Below are positions 33,650 to 43,800 of a DNA stretch of 64,000 nucleotides, in pieces. The translations under genes were made by a program, and so were the position numbers. The stretch spans positions 1 through 64,000 of the forward strand of contig SHZJ01000018.1 in NCBI GenBank assembly GCA_009692365.1, given 5' to 3'. The stretch comes from Gammaproteobacteria bacterium. GTDB lineage: Bacteria; Pseudomonadota; Gammaproteobacteria; Ga0077536. The notes under the pieces are model-generated. The model did not search any database. It was not told the DNA's origin and saw only the letters and a program-made list of their open reading frames with translations. Position 1 is the first letter of the stretch. Every line of letters begins with the position of its first letter.

Positions 33650-34975
33650 ATGACGCAAGCAACGCCGCAGGCACAGCAAAGTTTCGTAGGCTTCATGCGC
33701 GAGGCCTCGCCCTACTTACGCGCCCATCGCGGCCAGACGTTCGTGGTGTATTTGGGCGGCGATCTGGTCGAGGCCCCGGCGTTCCCGCTCGTGGTCCAAG
33801 ACTTGGCCCTGCTGTGCGGCATCGGCGTCAAGCTGGTGCTGGTCCACGGCGCGCGCCCGCAAATTGAGGCGCGGCTAACCGTGGCCGGCGTGGCCACGAG
33901 CTTGGTGGGCGATTTGCGGGTCACCGACAGCGCGACCTTGCAGGAAGTCCGCCCGGCGATTGTCCTCGTGCGCTACGCCGTCGAAGCGCAGTTTGCGCAA
34001 GTCGCGGGGCCGCGCCAAATTGGCGCCCCGGGTCTGCGAGTCACCGGTGGAAATTTTGTCGTGGCGCGGCCGGTCGGGGTGGTCGCGGGGACCGATCTGC
34101 AATTTACCGGTGAGGCGCGCAAGGTCGATACCCAAGGTCTGCGCGCCCAGCTGGAGCGCTCGGACATCGTCCTGATTTCACCCCTCGCCTACTCCCCTAC
34201 GGGGGAACTGTTTAGTCTCAACGCCTTGGCTTTGGCGAGCGCGTTGGCGGTTGAGATTAACGCCTGCAAGCTCGTGCTCTACACGCCCGAGGCGGCCATT
34301 ACCGACGGCCAAGGGGTGCTTTGGCGGCAGGTTACTGCCCCCGAGCTGCGCGATTTGCCGGCCTTCAAGGGGCCGCCCGCCGCGGTCCTCGACGCTGCGC
34401 TGCGCGCTTGTCAGGGTGGAGTGGAACGAGTTCATCTGGTTTCCAGCGCCCAGGATGGGGCGCTGTTGCTCGAGCTTTTCACCCGCGACGGGGTTGGCAC
34501 GCTGATCAGCAACGTGCCTTTCGACCAGCGCCGCGCCGCCACCATCGAGGATGTGGGCGGCATTCTGGCCCTCATTGAACCACTCGAGGCGGCGGGGGTC
34601 TTGGTGAAGCGCTCGCGCGCGAAACTAGAGCGCGAAATCGGCCGATTTGAAATCATGGTCAGAGACGGTATGACGGTCGCGTGCGGTGCGGTGTATCCCT
34701 ACCCCGGCGAACAGATGGCCGAATTAGCCTGTATCGTCGTGCACCCGGACTATCGTCGCGGTGGCTTTGGCGCCGCGCTGCTCATGGCGCTGGAGCGTCA
34801 AGCGCTGGCGGCGGGGTCGTCTTGCGTGTTTGTCCTGACCACCCAAACCACCCACTGGTTTCAGGAGCAAGGCTACGTGCGCAGCGCGCTGGAAGATTTG
34901 CCCATCGCGCGTCAGGCGCTTTATAACGCGCAGCGCAACTCGGTGGTGCTGGTGAAAAATCTGTCGCCGCGCTGA
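33650..34975 (+). CDS. argA: N-acetylglutamate synthase (amino-acid N-acetyltransferase)
   Basis: A 441-residue enzyme for the first step of arginine synthesis. The N-terminal amino-acid-kinase domain (about residues 20-290) has GIGVKLVLVHGARPQIEARL, and the C-terminal GNAT domain has HPDYRRGGFGAALLMALE for acetyl-CoA binding. Residues near VKRSRAKLEREIGRFEIM link the domains. This two-domain layout is the classic ArgA type of gammaproteobacteria. The kinase domain is the arginine-sensing part in known enzymes. The start is ATG at 33650. Confidence 0.94.
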   Translation: MTQATPQAQQSFVGFMREASPYLRAHRGQTFVVYLGGDLVEAPAFPLVVQDLALLCGIGVKLVLVHGARPQIEARLTVAGVATSLVGDLRVTDSATLQEVRPAIVLVRYAVEAQFAQVAGPRQIGAPGLRVTGGNFVVARPVGVVAGTDLQFTGEARKVDTQGLRAQLERSDIVLISPLAYSPTGELFSLNALALASALAVEINACKLVLYTPEAAITDGQGVLWRQVTAPELRDLPAFKGPPAAVLDAALRACQGGVERVHLVSSAQDGALLLELFTRDGVGTLISNVPFDQRRAATIEDVGGILALIEPLEAAGVLVKRSRAKLEREIGRFEIMVRDGMTVACGAVYPYPGEQMAELACIVVHPDYRRGGFGAALLMALERQALAAGSSCVFVLTTQTTHWFQEQGYVRSALEDLPIARQALYNAQRNSVVLVKNLSPR

Positions 34976-35014
34976 ACGGACGGCGGCCCGCGCAGCGCGC
35001 CGACCCGCCCGCCG

Positions 35015-37285
35015 CTAAGCCGGATCGGCCACCGGCGTTTCGGCTTCCATGTCGACCACGAGGTCGTCGTCGCGAACCACGACCGTGACGTGACCACCGC
35101 GCACCAAGCGTCCGAACAGCAGTTCTTCCGCCAGCGGTTTGCGAATCCTCTCGCGGATCAAACGGCCCATCGGCCGCGCGCCCATCAGGCGGTCGTAGCC
35201 GTGCTCCGCCAGCCAAGCGCGTGCCTCCGAGACCACCTCGAGGGTGACCTTCTTGGCATCGAGCTGGGTTTCGAGCTCGATGAGAAATTTGTCCACGACA
35301 TGGGCAATGGTCTGCGGGTCCAGCGCTTGGAACTGGATTACCGCATCCAGACGGTTGCGGAACTCCGGGCTGAACATCCGTTTAATTTCTTCCAAGATGT
35401 CGCTGGTGTGATCCTGCGAGGAGAACCCAATGGAAGAACGGCTGATTCGATCGGCCCCCGCGTTGGTGGTCATGACGATAATCACGTTGCGGAAGTCGCT
35501 CTTGCGTCCGTTGGCGTCTGTCAGCGTGCCGTGGTCCATGACCTGCAAGAGCACGTTGAAGACGTCCGGGTGGGCCTTCTCCATTTCATCGAACAGCAGC
35601 ACCGCATGGGGCTGTTTATTGATGGCTTCGGTGAGCAGACCGCCGGTGTCGTAACCGACATAACCCGGCGGCGCGCCGATGAGCCGCGACACCGTGTGGC
35701 GTTCCATGTACTCCGACATATCAAAGCGTATGAGTTCGATCCCCAACACCCGCGCCAGCTGCCGGGTGACTTCGGTTTTCCCCACGCCGGTGGGACCGGC
35801 GAACAGGAAAGACCCAATGGGTTTTTCGATTTGGCCCAGCCCAGAACGCGCCATTTTGATCGCCGCACCCAGCATTTCGATGGCGGGGTCTTGCCCGAAC
35901 ACCACCATTTTTAAATTCCGCTCGAGGTGCTGCAGTACTTCTTTGTCCGAAGTGGAGACGCTTTTGGGTGGAATACGCGCGACCTTGGCGACGATTTCTT
36001 CAATTTCCGGTGCGCCGATCGTTTTTTTACGGCGGCTGGGCGGCGAGAGCCGTTGCCGGGCACCGGCCTCATCGATGATGTCGATGGCCTTGTCGGGCAG
36101 ATGACGGTCGTTGATATAACGATGCGTGAGCTCGGCCGCCGAGCGCAGCGCTTGATTGGTGTAGCGCACTTCGTGGTGTTCCTCGAAGCGCGATTTTAAG
36201 CCCTGCAAGATGCGGAAAGTTTCTTCCACCGAGGGTTCTTCGACATCAATTTTTTGGAAGCGACGCGCCAGCGCACGGTCTTTCTCAAAAATCCCGCGGT
36301 ACTCTTGATAGGTCGTGGACCCAATGCACTTGATTTCGCCCGAGGCCAGCATGGGTTTAATGAGGTTAGAGGCATCCATCACGCCGCCGGAGGCCGCCCC
36401 CGCACCGATGATGGTATGAATTTCGTCGATGAACAGCACCGCGCCCGGCTCCCGCTTCAGCGCATTGATCACACTTTTGAGCCGCTTTTCGAAATCGCCG
36501 CGGTATTTCGTGCCGGCCAGCAGCGCGCCCAGATCTAGCGAGTAGATGGTGGCGTTGCTTAATACTTCGGGCACTTCGTGGTCGACAATTTTTTTCGCCA
36601 GACCTTCGGCGATGGCCGTTTTGCCCACCCCGGCCTCGCCCACATACAGCGGATTGTTTTTGCGGCGTCGGCAGAGGATTTGCACGGTGCGCTCGACTTC
36701 CTCGTGGCGCCCGATGAGCGGGTCGATTTTGCCTTTGCGCGCCTGCTCGTTGAGATTGGTGCAATAGTTGTCCAGCGCCCCGCGAGGGGCGTCCCCTTGC
36801 TCAGCGTCCTCTTCGGTGCTGGCCGGGTTTTCGCTGCGGGCTTCTTCGTCGGCCACTTTAGAGATGCCGTGCGAAATGCAGTTCACGATGTCGAGGCGGG
36901 CGATCGACTGCTGGTTGAGCAGATAGACCGCCTGGGATTCGCGTTCGCCAAAAATCGCGACCAGCACGTTAGCGCCGGTGACTTCTTTTTTGCCCGATGA
37001 CTGAACGTGAAAAACCGCCCGTTGCAGAACCCGCTGGAAGCCCAGCGTTGGTTGCGTATCGCGGTCCTCATCGGCGCCCAAAACCGGCGCGTTGTCGCGG
37101 ATAAATTCCGTGAGTTGGCGGCGTAATTGTTGGAGGTCGCCACCACAGGCCCGCAGGACTTTGGCGGCAGTAGGGTTGTCGACTAGCGCCAGCAGCAGAT
37201 GCTCGACGGTCATGAATTCATGCCGTTGCTCGCGGGCAGATTTAAACGCCAGATTGAGCGTTACTTCCAGTTCTTTGCTAAGCAT
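35015..37285 (-). CDS. clpA: ATP-dependent Clp protease ATP-binding subunit ClpA
   Basis: A 756-residue AAA+ unfoldase. The N-terminal Clp domain (about residues 1-145) is followed by an acidic linker, the first AAA module with Walker A GEAGVGKT (216-223) and the second near residue 500 with [11 protein letters not shown]. Walker B segments are VLFIDEIHT and [10 protein letters not shown]. It unfolds substrates and feeds them to ClpP, which is not in this window. It sits 44 bases downstream of clpS, its adaptor. The C-terminus ends in an acidic stretch. Confidence 0.96.
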   Translation of the reverse strand: MLSKELEVTLNLAFKSAREQRHEFMTVEHLLLALVDNPTAAKVLRACGGDLQQLRRQLTEFIRDNAPVLGADEDRDTQPTLGFQRVLQRAVFHVQSSGKKEVTGANVLVAIFGERESQAVYLLNQQSIARLDIVNCISHGISKVADEEARSENPASTEEDAEQGDAPRGALDNYCTNLNEQARKGKIDPLIGRHEEVERTVQILCRRRKNNPLYVGEAGVGKTAIAEGLAKKIVDHEVPEVLSNATIYSLDLGALLAGTKYRGDFEKRLKSVINALKREPGAVLFIDEIHTIIGAGAASGGVMDASNLIKPMLASGEIKCIGSTTYQEYRGIFEKDRALARRFQKIDVEEPSVEETFRILQGLKSRFEEHHEVRYTNQALRSAAELTHRYINDRHLPDKAIDIIDEAGARQRLSPPSRRKKTIGAPEIEEIVAKVARIPPKSVSTSDKEVLQHLERNLKMVVFGQDPAIEMLGAAIKMARSGLGQIEKPIGSFLFAGPTGVGKTEVTRQLARVLGIELIRFDMSEYMERHTVSRLIGAPPGYVGYDTGGLLTEAINKQPHAVLLFDEMEKAHPDVFNVLLQVMDHGTLTDANGRKSDFRNVIIVMTTNAGADRISRSSIGFSSQDHTSDILEEIKRMFSPEFRNRLDAVIQFQALDPQTIAHVVDKFLIELETQLDAKKVTLEVVSEARAWLAEHGYDRLMGARPMGRLIRERIRKPLAEELLFGRLVRGGHVTVVVRDDDLVVDMEAETPVADPA

Positions 37286-37329
37286 GAGTAGCTACCTTGC
37301 CTTTCCGGACTGTTGAAACGCTTGCGCAG

Positions 37330-37650
37330 TCATGCCAGTTCGAGGGTGCACATCAGCGGATGCTGACTTTCCCGCGAAAATGCATTGACCTGAGCGGCTT
37401 TGGTTTCGGCGACTTCGTGGGTGAAGACCCCGCACACCCCTTTGCCGCGGGTGTGGACCTCCAGCATGATTCGCGTGGCCACGATGCGGTCGAGCGAAAA
37501 AAATTTCTCAAGCACTAGGACGACAAATTCCATCGGGGTGTAGTCGTCGTTGAGCATGATCACGGTGTATTGCGGCGGGGTCTTGACCTTAGGCTGTGCT
37601 TCTTGCACCGCCAAACCGGCGCCGCGTTCTGTTGGATTTTTCTCGGCCAT
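37330..37650 (-). CDS. clpS: ClpA adaptor protein ClpS
   Basis: A 106-residue adaptor for the N-end rule. An unstructured N-terminal arm (about residues 1-25) inhibits or guides ClpA, and the folded part contains [17 protein letters not shown] and the substrate-pocket motif [16 protein letters not shown] with the conserved His. The [11 protein letters not shown] helix is typical. It directs proteins with N-terminal Leu, Phe, Tyr or Trp to ClpAP. It precedes clpA on the same strand, the classic arrangement. Confidence 0.96.
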   Translation of the reverse strand: MAEKNPTERGAGLAVQEAQPKVKTPPQYTVIMLNDDYTPMEFVVLVLEKFFSLDRIVATRIMLEVHTRGKGVCGVFTHEVAETKAAQVNAFSRESQHPLMCTLELA

Positions 37651-37697
37651 TGGTCTTGCCTAAACTACCCTCGACAGCTGGTTGTGAAGTTGGCTCA

Positions 37698-37703
37698 ATT
37701 ATA
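37698..37703 (-). promoter_or_regulatory. Candidate -10 element for clpS
   Basis: A perfect TATAAT on the minus strand, 48 bases before the clpS ATG. The -35 region 17-18 bases further out (37721-37727) is poor. It is the only consensus -10 in the gap. Confidence 0.42.
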
Positions 37704-37948
37704 GAGGCGAGCCCCGTCCCGCGATACCGGCTTATAGACCCTCATAGTACGCCGCAGAAAGAGTAGTCGGTTCAACCTGAGCGCGGGCGGACGGGTTGAC
37801 ACTGGTCTCGCCGCAGAGCAACATCGCCCGGATCGGTCGAGACGGGATGCCAGCGGGCGGACAGACGCCACGCCGCACGCTAGAGCCCCGCTGGTGGTGG
37901 TGGCGACCAAACGAACCCACGCCTCGAACAATTAACTGACCCCGACTG

Positions 37949-37976
37949 GGCAACCTCCCTGATGAGGACGGTTGCC
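37949..37976 (+). promoter_or_regulatory. Hairpin in aceA 5' leader
   Basis: GGCAACC (37949-37955) pairs with GGTTGCC (37970-37976) across a 14-base loop, ending 34 bases before the aceA ATG. It has no T tract. It could stabilise the mRNA or be a control element. It contains none of the conserved patterns of a riboswitch I know. Confidence 0.35.
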
Positions 37977-38010
37977 TGCGGCTTGTTGTGATCGGCAGGA
38001 GAAAATAACG

Positions 38011-39300
38011 ATGTCTTCATCATTCGATGACCAAGTAGAGCAACTCAAAAAGGACTGGGCCAGCAATCCTCGCTGGCAGGGCGTGCGACGCGACTATTCC
38101 GCCGCAGACGTCGTGCGCTTGCGCGGTAGCGTTCATATCGAGCATTCGCTGGCGCGTCGGGGCGCCGAAAAGCTCTGGCAGTTGGTCAACGAAGCAGACT
38201 TCGTGCCCTGTTTGGGCGCCCTGACCGGCGGTCAAGCGGTGCAGCAGGTCAAAGCGGGCGTGAAAGCCATTTACCTCTCGGGTTGGCAGGTGGCAGCGGA
38301 CGCCAATACTAGCGAAACCATGTATCCCGACCAGTCCCTCTACGCCGTTAATTCGGTGCCGGCGGTCGTGCGCCGGATCAACAACGCGTTTAAACGGGCG
38401 GATGAAATCCAGTGGGCGCGGGGCAAAAACGACATCGACTACTTTGCGCCGATCGTGGCGGACGCCGAGGCCGGTTTCGGCGGCGTGCTGAATGCTTTCG
38501 AACTCATGAAGCACCTGATCGAGGCCGGCGCAGCCGGGGTGCATTTCGAAGACCAACTAGCGTCCGTGAAGAAGTGCGGACATATGGGTGGCAAGGTCCT
38601 GGTGCCCACGCAAGAGGCGGTGCAAAAGCTGGTGTCAGCGCGGCTCGCGGCCGACACCATGGGCGTGCCCAGCGTGGTGTTGGCGCGCACCGACGCCAAT
38701 GCGGCCAACCTCCTGACCTCCGATGTCGACGAACGCGACCAAAAATTTGTTACCGGCGAGCGCACCGCTGAAGGTCTCTACCTCACGCGGGCGGGGCTAG
38801 ATCAGGCCATCGACCGCGGGCTGTCCTACGCGCCTTACGCCGATCTGCTGTGGTGCGAAACGGCGGTCCCGGATCTGGACGAAGCTCGGCGCTTTGCCGA
38901 GGCTATTCGCCACCAATATCCCGACCAGCTGCTCGCCTACAACTGCTCGCCGTCTTTTAACTGGAAGAAAAACCTCGACGACGCGACCATCGCCCGCTTC
39001 CAACGCGAGCTCGGCGCCATGGGTTACAAGTACCAGTTCATCACTTTGGCCGGGGTCCATAACATGTGGTACAACATGTTCGACCTCGCCCACGAATACG
39101 TGGCCCGCGGTATGACGGCCTACGTTGAGATGGTGCAAGAGCGCGAATTTGCCGCCTCTCAACGCGGTTACACCTTCGCCAGTCATCAACAAGAAGTGGG
39201 CGCCGGGTATTTCGACGACGTCACTACCGTGATCCAGGGCGGGAAGTCCTCGGTGACGGCCCTCACGGGTTCTACCGAAGAAGAGCAGTTCCACGGCTAG
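38011..39300 (+). CDS. aceA: Isocitrate lyase
   Basis: A 429-residue enzyme that splits isocitrate into glyoxylate and succinate in the glyoxylate shunt. The catalytic signature KKCGHMGGK contains Cys189, and the C-terminal TGSTEEEQF tail closes the active site in known structures. The core segments [12 protein letters not shown] and YNCSPSFNW are complete. AGGAGAAAA precedes the ATG, while the longer upstream frame is not needed. Malate synthase is not adjacent, so the shunt's second gene lies outside the window. It implies growth on acetate, fatty acids or C2 units. Confidence 0.95.
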   Translation: MSSSFDDQVEQLKKDWASNPRWQGVRRDYSAADVVRLRGSVHIEHSLARRGAEKLWQLVNEADFVPCLGALTGGQAVQQVKAGVKAIYLSGWQVAADANTSETMYPDQSLYAVNSVPAVVRRINNAFKRADEIQWARGKNDIDYFAPIVADAEAGFGGVLNAFELMKHLIEAGAAGVHFEDQLASVKKCGHMGGKVLVPTQEAVQKLVSARLAADTMGVPSVVLARTDANAANLLTSDVDERDQKFVTGERTAEGLYLTRAGLDQAIDRGLSYAPYADLLWCETAVPDLDEARRFAEAIRHQYPDQLLAYNCSPSFNWKKNLDDATIARFQRELGAMGYKYQFITLAGVHNMWYNMFDLAHEYVARGMTAYVEMVQEREFAASQRGYTFASHQQEVGAGYFDDVTTVIQGGKSSVTALTGSTEEEQFHG

Positions 39301-39307
39301 CCCTGTG

Positions 39308-39364
39308 GCGGCGTCTTGGACGCCGCTTAAAGCGCCGATCGCGCCCCCGCCGATCGGCTTCTTT
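39308..39364. terminator. Double hairpin terminator between aceA and dapE
   Basis: The first hairpin has an eight-base perfect stem with a three-base loop (39308-39326). The second has an eight-base stem (39334-39341 with 39351-39358) followed by TTCTTT. The second overlaps the end of dapE on the other strand, so it probably terminates both converging transcripts. Confidence 0.65.
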
Positions 39365-40508
39365 AGGCGCGCAGGAGCGCTGCGGCGACCCCGGCATAAA
39401 CCCGCGACAAGTCCTCTAAATCGCTGACCCGCACGCATTCGTTCACCTGATGAATGGTCGCGTTGATGGGCCCCAACTCGACGACTTGCCCGCCTAGCGT
39501 TGCGATGAAGCGACCATCTGAGGTTCCCCCGCCCGTCGACAGCTCAGGCACGACCGCTAATTCCTGCGCCAAAACGGCCATCACGGTGGCGAGCAACTGG
39601 CCGGGTTCGGTGAGGAAGGGCTCACCCGATAAATGCCATTCGAGGGTGTAGTCCAGACCGTGCGCAGCCAAAACGGCTGCCACCCGGGTCTGCAGTGAGG
39701 CGCACGTGCTGGCGGTGGAATAGCGAAAGTTGAACCACGCGCGGAGGCTCGCCGGAATGACGTTCTCCACCCCTGTGCCGGATTGCACATTGGAAATCTG
39801 GAACGAAGTGGCGGGGAAAAATTCGTTGCCCTGGTCCCACTGGATGCCGCTTAATTCCGCCAAGGCCGGGGCTGCGCGATGGATGGGATTCACGGCCCGC
39901 TCGGGATAGGCGACGTGACCTTGCACGCCGTGCACTACCAACCGGCCGTTGAGTGAACCCCGGCGACCGTTGCGCAGCAGATCGCCCAGGCGGTGGTGGC
40001 TGCTGGGTTCACCGACCAAGCAGTAATCGAGGTGGGTGCCGCGCGCGCGCAACGTCTCGACCACCCGGCGCGTGCCGTGCTGGGCCGGGCCTTCCTCGTC
40101 CGAGGTCAACAGCAGCGCCAGGGTTCCCCGCAGGGCTGGATCCGGGGGGCTCAGCCGCTCGATGGCGGTGACCATGGCCGCCAGAGAGCCTTTCATGTCA
40201 GCCGCGCCGCGGCCGTAGAGCAAGCCGTCCCGGACCTCGGGGGTGTAGGGATCGCTGAGCCATTGGGCGGACTCCCCGGGCGGCACCACGTCCGTATGGC
40301 CCGCAAAACAAAACACCGGACTACCGCCACCCCGCGTAGCCCACAGATTGGCAACCCCGCCGTGGTCCATGCGCTCGAGAGTAAAACCGCAGGCGGCGAG
40401 TCGCCGGCCGATGATCGTCAGGCACGCGGCGTCGTCGGGCGTGACCGAGGGGCAGCGGATTAGCTCGCAGGTCAGGTCGAACGTGGGGCTGAGCTCGGGC
40501 TTAGTCAT
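39363..40508 (-). CDS. dapE: Succinyl-diaminopimelate desuccinylase
   Basis: A 381-residue dinuclear-zinc peptidase-family enzyme in lysine and diaminopimelate synthesis. Metal and catalytic residues are His71 and Asp73 in [11 protein letters not shown], Asp104 in [10 protein letters not shown], Glu138/Glu139 in TSDEEGPA, and the terminal His in [11 protein letters not shown]-type context. The start at ATG 40508 gives the usual N-terminus. The frame upstream runs into the methyltransferase gene. It overlaps that gene's stop by eight bases, so it is the last gene of a minus-strand run. Confidence 0.94.
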   Translation of the reverse strand: MTKPELSPTFDLTCELIRCPSVTPDDAACLTIIGRRLAACGFTLERMDHGGVANLWATRGGGSPVFCFAGHTDVVPPGESAQWLSDPYTPEVRDGLLYGRGAADMKGSLAAMVTAIERLSPPDPALRGTLALLLTSDEEGPAQHGTRRVVETLRARGTHLDYCLVGEPSSHHRLGDLLRNGRRGSLNGRLVVHGVQGHVAYPERAVNPIHRAAPALAELSGIQWDQGNEFFPATSFQISNVQSGTGVENVIPASLRAWFNFRYSTASTCASLQTRVAAVLAAHGLDYTLEWHLSGEPFLTEPGQLLATVMAVLAQELAVVPELSTGGGTSDGRFIATLGGQVVELGPINATIHQVNECVRVSDLEDLSRVYAGVAAALLRA

Positions 40509-41307
40509 GTTGGCACTCGGCGAGTTTTGCGCTGGCAATGCGTGCGTAGTTTGGGTCGACCTCACAGCCGATGAAGTGACGGCCACCCGCCAGCGCTGCC
40601 AAGCCGGTGGAACCGGTGCCGGCAAAGGGGTCGAGCACCGTGTGTCCGGGCAGCGTGCTCGCTGCCAGACAGCGCTCGATCAGCGCCACCGGTTTCTGGG
40701 TGGGATGCCGACCGTGGCGTTTCTCGCTGGCGCCGGGCGCGGGGAGGCGCCAGACATTTTTCATTTGGCGCCCCTCATTGCGGCGCTTCATTTCGGCATA
40801 GTTGAAAACATGCCGGTGCTGGCTGCCCTTCGGCGATTTCGCGGCCCACAGGATGATTTCGGTGGAGTGCGTGAAGCAACGGCAGCCGAGATTAGGCGGC
40901 GGGTTCGGCTTCTCCCACACGATGTCGTTGAGGATGCGGAAACCCAGTTCCAGCAGCGCCATCCCGACACTGAGATAGACATGGGTGGTGCCGCTGACCC
41001 ACAACGTGCCCGCTGGGGTGAGTACGCGCTGGCATTCCGCTAGCCAGGCTAAATGGAAAGCGTGGTCCCCCGCCCAGCCGTGGCTGCGGTCCCACTCGCC
41101 CTTATTGACCTTGTGTCGTTGGCCGCCCACACAGGTCGTGCCGTCGTTGGACAGAAAATACGGTGGGTCGGTCCACACGCAGTCCACGCTTTCAGCCGGC
41201 AGGCTGGGGAGCAGCGCGCGCTGGTCGGCGCAGTAAAAGCGGCTCGCAGCGTCTTTGCTTTGCCACACGGGCGCCGCGCCGGTGGGCGCTCGTCGGGCTT
41301 CAGGCAT
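40501..41307 (-). CDS. Orphan site-specific DNA methyltransferase (N4/N6, beta class)
   Basis: A 268-residue methyltransferase. The catalytic motif DPPY (Asp47-Tyr50) comes before the AdoMet-binding FAGTG (228-232), the order of beta-class N6-adenine or N4-cytosine enzymes. PTQKP at about residue 202 is typical of adenine enzymes of the CcrM/HinfI-like group, though this protein lacks the C-terminal extension of CcrM. There is no restriction endonuclease gene beside it. It overlaps bolA and dapE by eight bases each, so it is locked into a housekeeping operon. Recognition site is unknown. A role in gene regulation or replication timing is possible, as for other orphan enzymes. Confidence 0.88.
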   Translation of the reverse strand: MPEARRAPTGAAPVWQSKDAASRFYCADQRALLPSLPAESVDCVWTDPPYFLSNDGTTCVGGQRHKVNKGEWDRSHGWAGDHAFHLAWLAECQRVLTPAGTLWVSGTTHVYLSVGMALLELGFRILNDIVWEKPNPPPNLGCRCFTHSTEIILWAAKSPKGSQHRHVFNYAEMKRRNEGRQMKNVWRLPAPGASEKRHGRHPTQKPVALIERCLAASTLPGHTVLDPFAGTGSTGLAALAGGRHFIGCEVDPNYARIASAKLAECQHD

Positions 41308-41584
41308 CAGGCACCACCGGCGCGCGGGCGTCGATGGAGAGCGCGTGGATATCGCTGGCCATCAGCGCCTCTAGCGCGGCAAACACGCGCCGGTGGCGGG
41401 CCAACGGCGCTAGACCCGCGAACTCAGGCGTGGTGATGGACAGGCGAAAATGCCCCTTGCCCTCACGGGCACCCGCGTGCCCTCGGTGGAGGTGGCTTTC
41501 GTCGCTCAAGGCGAGCTCCGCCGTGGGGAATGCTTGGCGCAGCGCCGTGAGGATTTTGGTGCTGCGGTCCGCGGCGCTACTCAC
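41300..41584 (-). CDS. BolA family protein
   Basis: A 94-residue BolA-like protein. Conserved patterns are SHLHRGHAG, SITTPEFAGLAPLARHRRVF and the closing ALMASDIHALSIDARAP. The His-rich segment is the region that binds Fe-S clusters with monothiol glutaredoxins. The start is GTG 41584, overlapping the yciI stop by four bases. Its stop overlaps the methyltransferase start by eight bases. BolA/IbaG-type function in iron homeostasis or envelope stress is plausible. Confidence 0.88.
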   Translation of the reverse strand: MSSAADRSTKILTALRQAFPTAELALSDESHLHRGHAGAREGKGHFRLSITTPEFAGLAPLARHRRVFAALEALMASDIHALSIDARAPVVPDA

Positions 41585-41880
41585 GGGCTCACCGGCTGAA
41601 ACGGCCGCACTTCCCAGCTCGCATAGACCCCTTCCAGCACGTAGGGATCGGCCGCCGCCCACTGCTGGGCGGCCGCAAGATCGGAAAATTCTGCCACCAC
41701 AAGGCTGCCGGTAAAGCCGCCCTCGCCCGGGTTTTCGGCATCGAGCGCGGGAAACGGCCCGGCGAGCACGAGCCGGCCCTCGTTGGTCATGGCGGCGAGG
41801 CGCGCGAGATGTCCGGCGTGCGCCGCAGTCCGGCGTTCAGGACTGTTTGCCATATCATTCCCGATTAAAGCGTAGAGCAT
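41581..41880 (-). CDS. yciI: YciI family protein
   Basis: A 99-residue YCII-domain protein. The motifs LYALIGNDMANSPERR, HAGHLARLAAMTNEGRLVLAGP and a DPYVLEGVYASWEVRPF tail match the family, whose members include enzymes and sensors in ferredoxin-like folds. The His/Asp residues (His in HAGHL, Asp in ADPYV) are conserved. ATG 41880 starts the conserved part. It is five bases downstream of yciB and overlaps bolA. Confidence 0.9.
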   Translation of the reverse strand: MLYALIGNDMANSPERRTAAHAGHLARLAAMTNEGRLVLAGPFPALDAENPGEGGFTGSLVVAEFSDLAAAQQWAAADPYVLEGVYASWEVRPFQPVSP

Positions 41881-41885
41881 CGCGA

Positions 41886-42449
41886 TTAGGCGTCGTTGAC
41901 GGTGGAGTCCACCGATTTGTCGTAGCGCATGAGGTAAAAGCCTTGCAGGACCACAAACACCAGCGTGAGTCCCAGCACCCCAAACAGTTTGAAATTCACC
42001 CAGATGTCCGTCGAGTAAATACGCGCGACGTAGAGGTTGAGCCCACCCAGCAGCGTGAAGAACACCACCCACGCCAGATTGAGTCGCCGCCAGATGTGGG
42101 GCTCTAGCGTTACCGATCCGCCAAAAGCGCGCTGGATTAAGGTTTTAGAGCCGATGAACTGGCTGCCCAGGAAGAGTACGGCGCTCAGCCATTCCACGAT
42201 GGTCGGTTTGGCTTTGATGAAGCGGGCATCGTGAAAGGCGAGCGTGAGCCCGCCCATCACGAGAAACGCTGCGAGCATCACGAGTTGGCGGCGGGGCAAG
42301 CTTCCCTGGCGGCGCCAAGCGACCGCGGCGACGAGCGTTGCTGCGCCGATGGCGGTGGCAGTGGCGGGATATACCGCCTCGATCCCGCCAACCCATTTAT
42401 AGACGGCGAAGAATGCAATAATTGGGAGAAATTCAAGCAGCGAATTCAT
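41886..42449 (-). CDS. yciB: Inner membrane-spanning protein YciB (septation protein A)
   Basis: A 187-residue membrane protein with about five helices. Typical family motifs are FLPIIAFFAVYKW at the start, LHDARFIK-like FHDARFIKAKPTIVEW, and WVNFKLFGVLGLTLVF near the end. It works in envelope synthesis and septation together with other inner-membrane proteins. It begins the minus-strand run yciB-yciI-bolA-methyltransferase-dapE, divergent from yciO. Confidence 0.95.
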   Translation of the reverse strand: MNSLLEFLPIIAFFAVYKWVGGIEAVYPATATAIGAATLVAAVAWRRQGSLPRRQLVMLAAFLVMGGLTLAFHDARFIKAKPTIVEWLSAVLFLGSQFIGSKTLIQRAFGGSVTLEPHIWRRLNLAWVVFFTLLGGLNLYVARIYSTDIWVNFKLFGVLGLTLVFVVLQGFYLMRYDKSVDSTVNDA

Positions 42450-42492
42450 CTAGTGGTTCGTTCTAACAGGCAAGTCCCTAGGATTGTTGGTC

Positions 42493-43125
42493 ATGACCCG
42501 CAAGATATCAATTCATCCCACCGATCCGCAGTCGCGTTTGCTCCGCCAGGCGGGCGAGGCGCTGCGCGCTGATGGCCTGTTGATCTACCCCACAGATTCC
42601 ACTTACGGGTTGTGCTGTCGCATGAACGCGCGCGATGGTCAGCAGCGCATGCACGCGGTGCGCCGCGACGACACCCGCCACTACCTAACGTTGGTGTGCC
42701 GCGACCTCTCCTCGCTGGCCAGCCACGCGAAAGTCGATAATCAGGCCTTCCGCTTGTTAAAGCAGCTTACGCCGGGACCGTATACGTTCATCCTGCAGGC
42801 CTCGCGTGACATCCCCAAGCGTATCCTCGACCCCAAGCGCCGGACCATTGGCCTGCGGATCCCGGCGCACCCCGTGGCGCAGGGCTTGCTTGAAGAACTC
42901 GGTGAGCCGATGCTCAGCGCGACGCTTACAGAACCCGGCATGGAGGTTCCTTTGGCCGATCCCGACGAGCTTTTCGAGCGCTATGGACGATTTGTCGACC
43001 TCATGCTGGACGCGGGAAGCTGCGGCATCGAGCCCACGACCATCATCGACCTCAGCGGGGTGGCGCCGGTCTTAGTGCGCCGGGGCCGCGGGGCGGTCGA
43101 CCGAATTTTCCCCGCCACGGACTAA
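42493..43125 (+). CDS. yciO: YciO/Sua5-family protein
   Basis: A 210-residue protein with the YrdC/Sua5 domain throughout: GLLIYPTDSTYGLCCRM at the N-terminus, LTPGPYTFILQ, the KRRTIGLRIPAHP segment and a final RGRGAVD. The length and KISIHP N-terminus match YciO rather than TsaC/Sua5. It may have weak threonylcarbamoyl-AMP synthase activity but usually does not replace TsaC. ATG 42493 is preferred over the nearby TTG. It is the first gene of the plus-strand run to rluB. Confidence 0.9.
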   Translation: MTRKISIHPTDPQSRLLRQAGEALRADGLLIYPTDSTYGLCCRMNARDGQQRMHAVRRDDTRHYLTLVCRDLSSLASHAKVDNQAFRLLKQLTPGPYTFILQASRDIPKRILDPKRRTIGLRIPAHPVAQGLLEELGEPMLSATLTEPGMEVPLADPDELFERYGRFVDLMLDAGSCGIEPTTIIDLSGVAPVLVRRGRGAVDRIFPATD

Positions 43126-43136
43126 GCGCCAGCGCG

Positions 43137-43760
43137 ATGAACCTCACCGATATTTTGGTGGTCGGGGTGCCGGGCGTCTTGGCGATCACGGTCCATGAGG
43201 TGGCCCACGGTTGGGTGGCCAACCAGCTGGGCGACCCCACCGCAGCGCGGCTGGGTCGGCTGAGCTTGAATCCGCTGCGCCACATCGACCCCATCGGCAG
43301 CGTGTTGTTGCCGGTGGCCCTGAAACTCTTGGGCTCGCCGTTCCTTTTTGGCTGGGCGAAGCCGGTGCCGGTGGACTGGCGCAACCTGCGCAATGCGCGG
43401 CGCGACATGGCCCTCGTGGCGGCAGCCGGACCGGCGGCCAATCTGTTGATGCTGTGTGCCTGGGCTTTAGCTTTCTCGCGGGTCGGCGGCCTGCGTTTTC
43501 TGCAGGAGATGTGTTGGACGGGCGTGCTCTTCAATGCAACAATCATGGCGCTAAACCTGATTCCCATTCCCCCACTCGATGGCAGCCGAGTAGTCGCCGC
43601 CCTGTTGCCCCCGCGGCTGGCGGTTGCCTATGACCGGATCGAACCTTTCGGCCTCCTGATCATCATCGCGCTCCTGGCTACCGGGACGCTGGGGATATTG
43701 CTAAACCCCCTGCTAATAGGGGCGGGCTTCGTGGTCAAGTTGCTAATCGGATGGAAATAA
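43137..43760 (+). CDS. Site-2 protease family metallopeptidase (M50)
   Basis: A 207-residue membrane peptidase with about five to six helices. The zinc motif HEVAH (His20, Glu21, His24) lies in the first helix. The third ligand is the Asp in IPPLDGSR near residue 150. It lacks the PDZ domain of RseP, placing it among the small S2P-like proteins. Substrates are unknown. It starts 11 bases after yciO and precedes trpS by about 40 bases. Confidence 0.9.
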   Translation: MNLTDILVVGVPGVLAITVHEVAHGWVANQLGDPTAARLGRLSLNPLRHIDPIGSVLLPVALKLLGSPFLFGWAKPVPVDWRNLRNARRDMALVAAAGPAANLLMLCAWALAFSRVGGLRFLQEMCWTGVLFNATIMALNLIPIPPLDGSRVVAALLPPRLAVAYDRIEPFGLLIIIALLATGTLGILLNPLLIGAGFVVKLLIGWK

Positions 43761-43800
43761 TTTTGCTCTGCAGCCTCTCCTTACACAGCGAACCCGCACC

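Larger units (their letters stand above)
37651..38010. other. 360-bp divergent promoter region, clpS/aceA
   Basis: This gap separates divergently transcribed clpS and aceA. It contains a TATAAT on the clpS strand (37698-37703) and a hairpin before aceA (37949-37976). A plus-strand TTGACA at 37796 has no good partner 16-18 bases on. The 78-codon minus-strand frame inside it has no recognisable domain. Confidence 0.6.

Noticed and set aside
37796-37824. TTGACA as a plus-strand aceA promoter
   Set aside because: The -35 is perfect but the hexamer 17 bases on (CAACAT) matches poorly, and it is far from the start.
37695-37931. Small minus-strand frame between clpS and aceA
   Set aside because: It covers the likely clpS promoter (TATAAT at 37698-37703), and no domain is visible.
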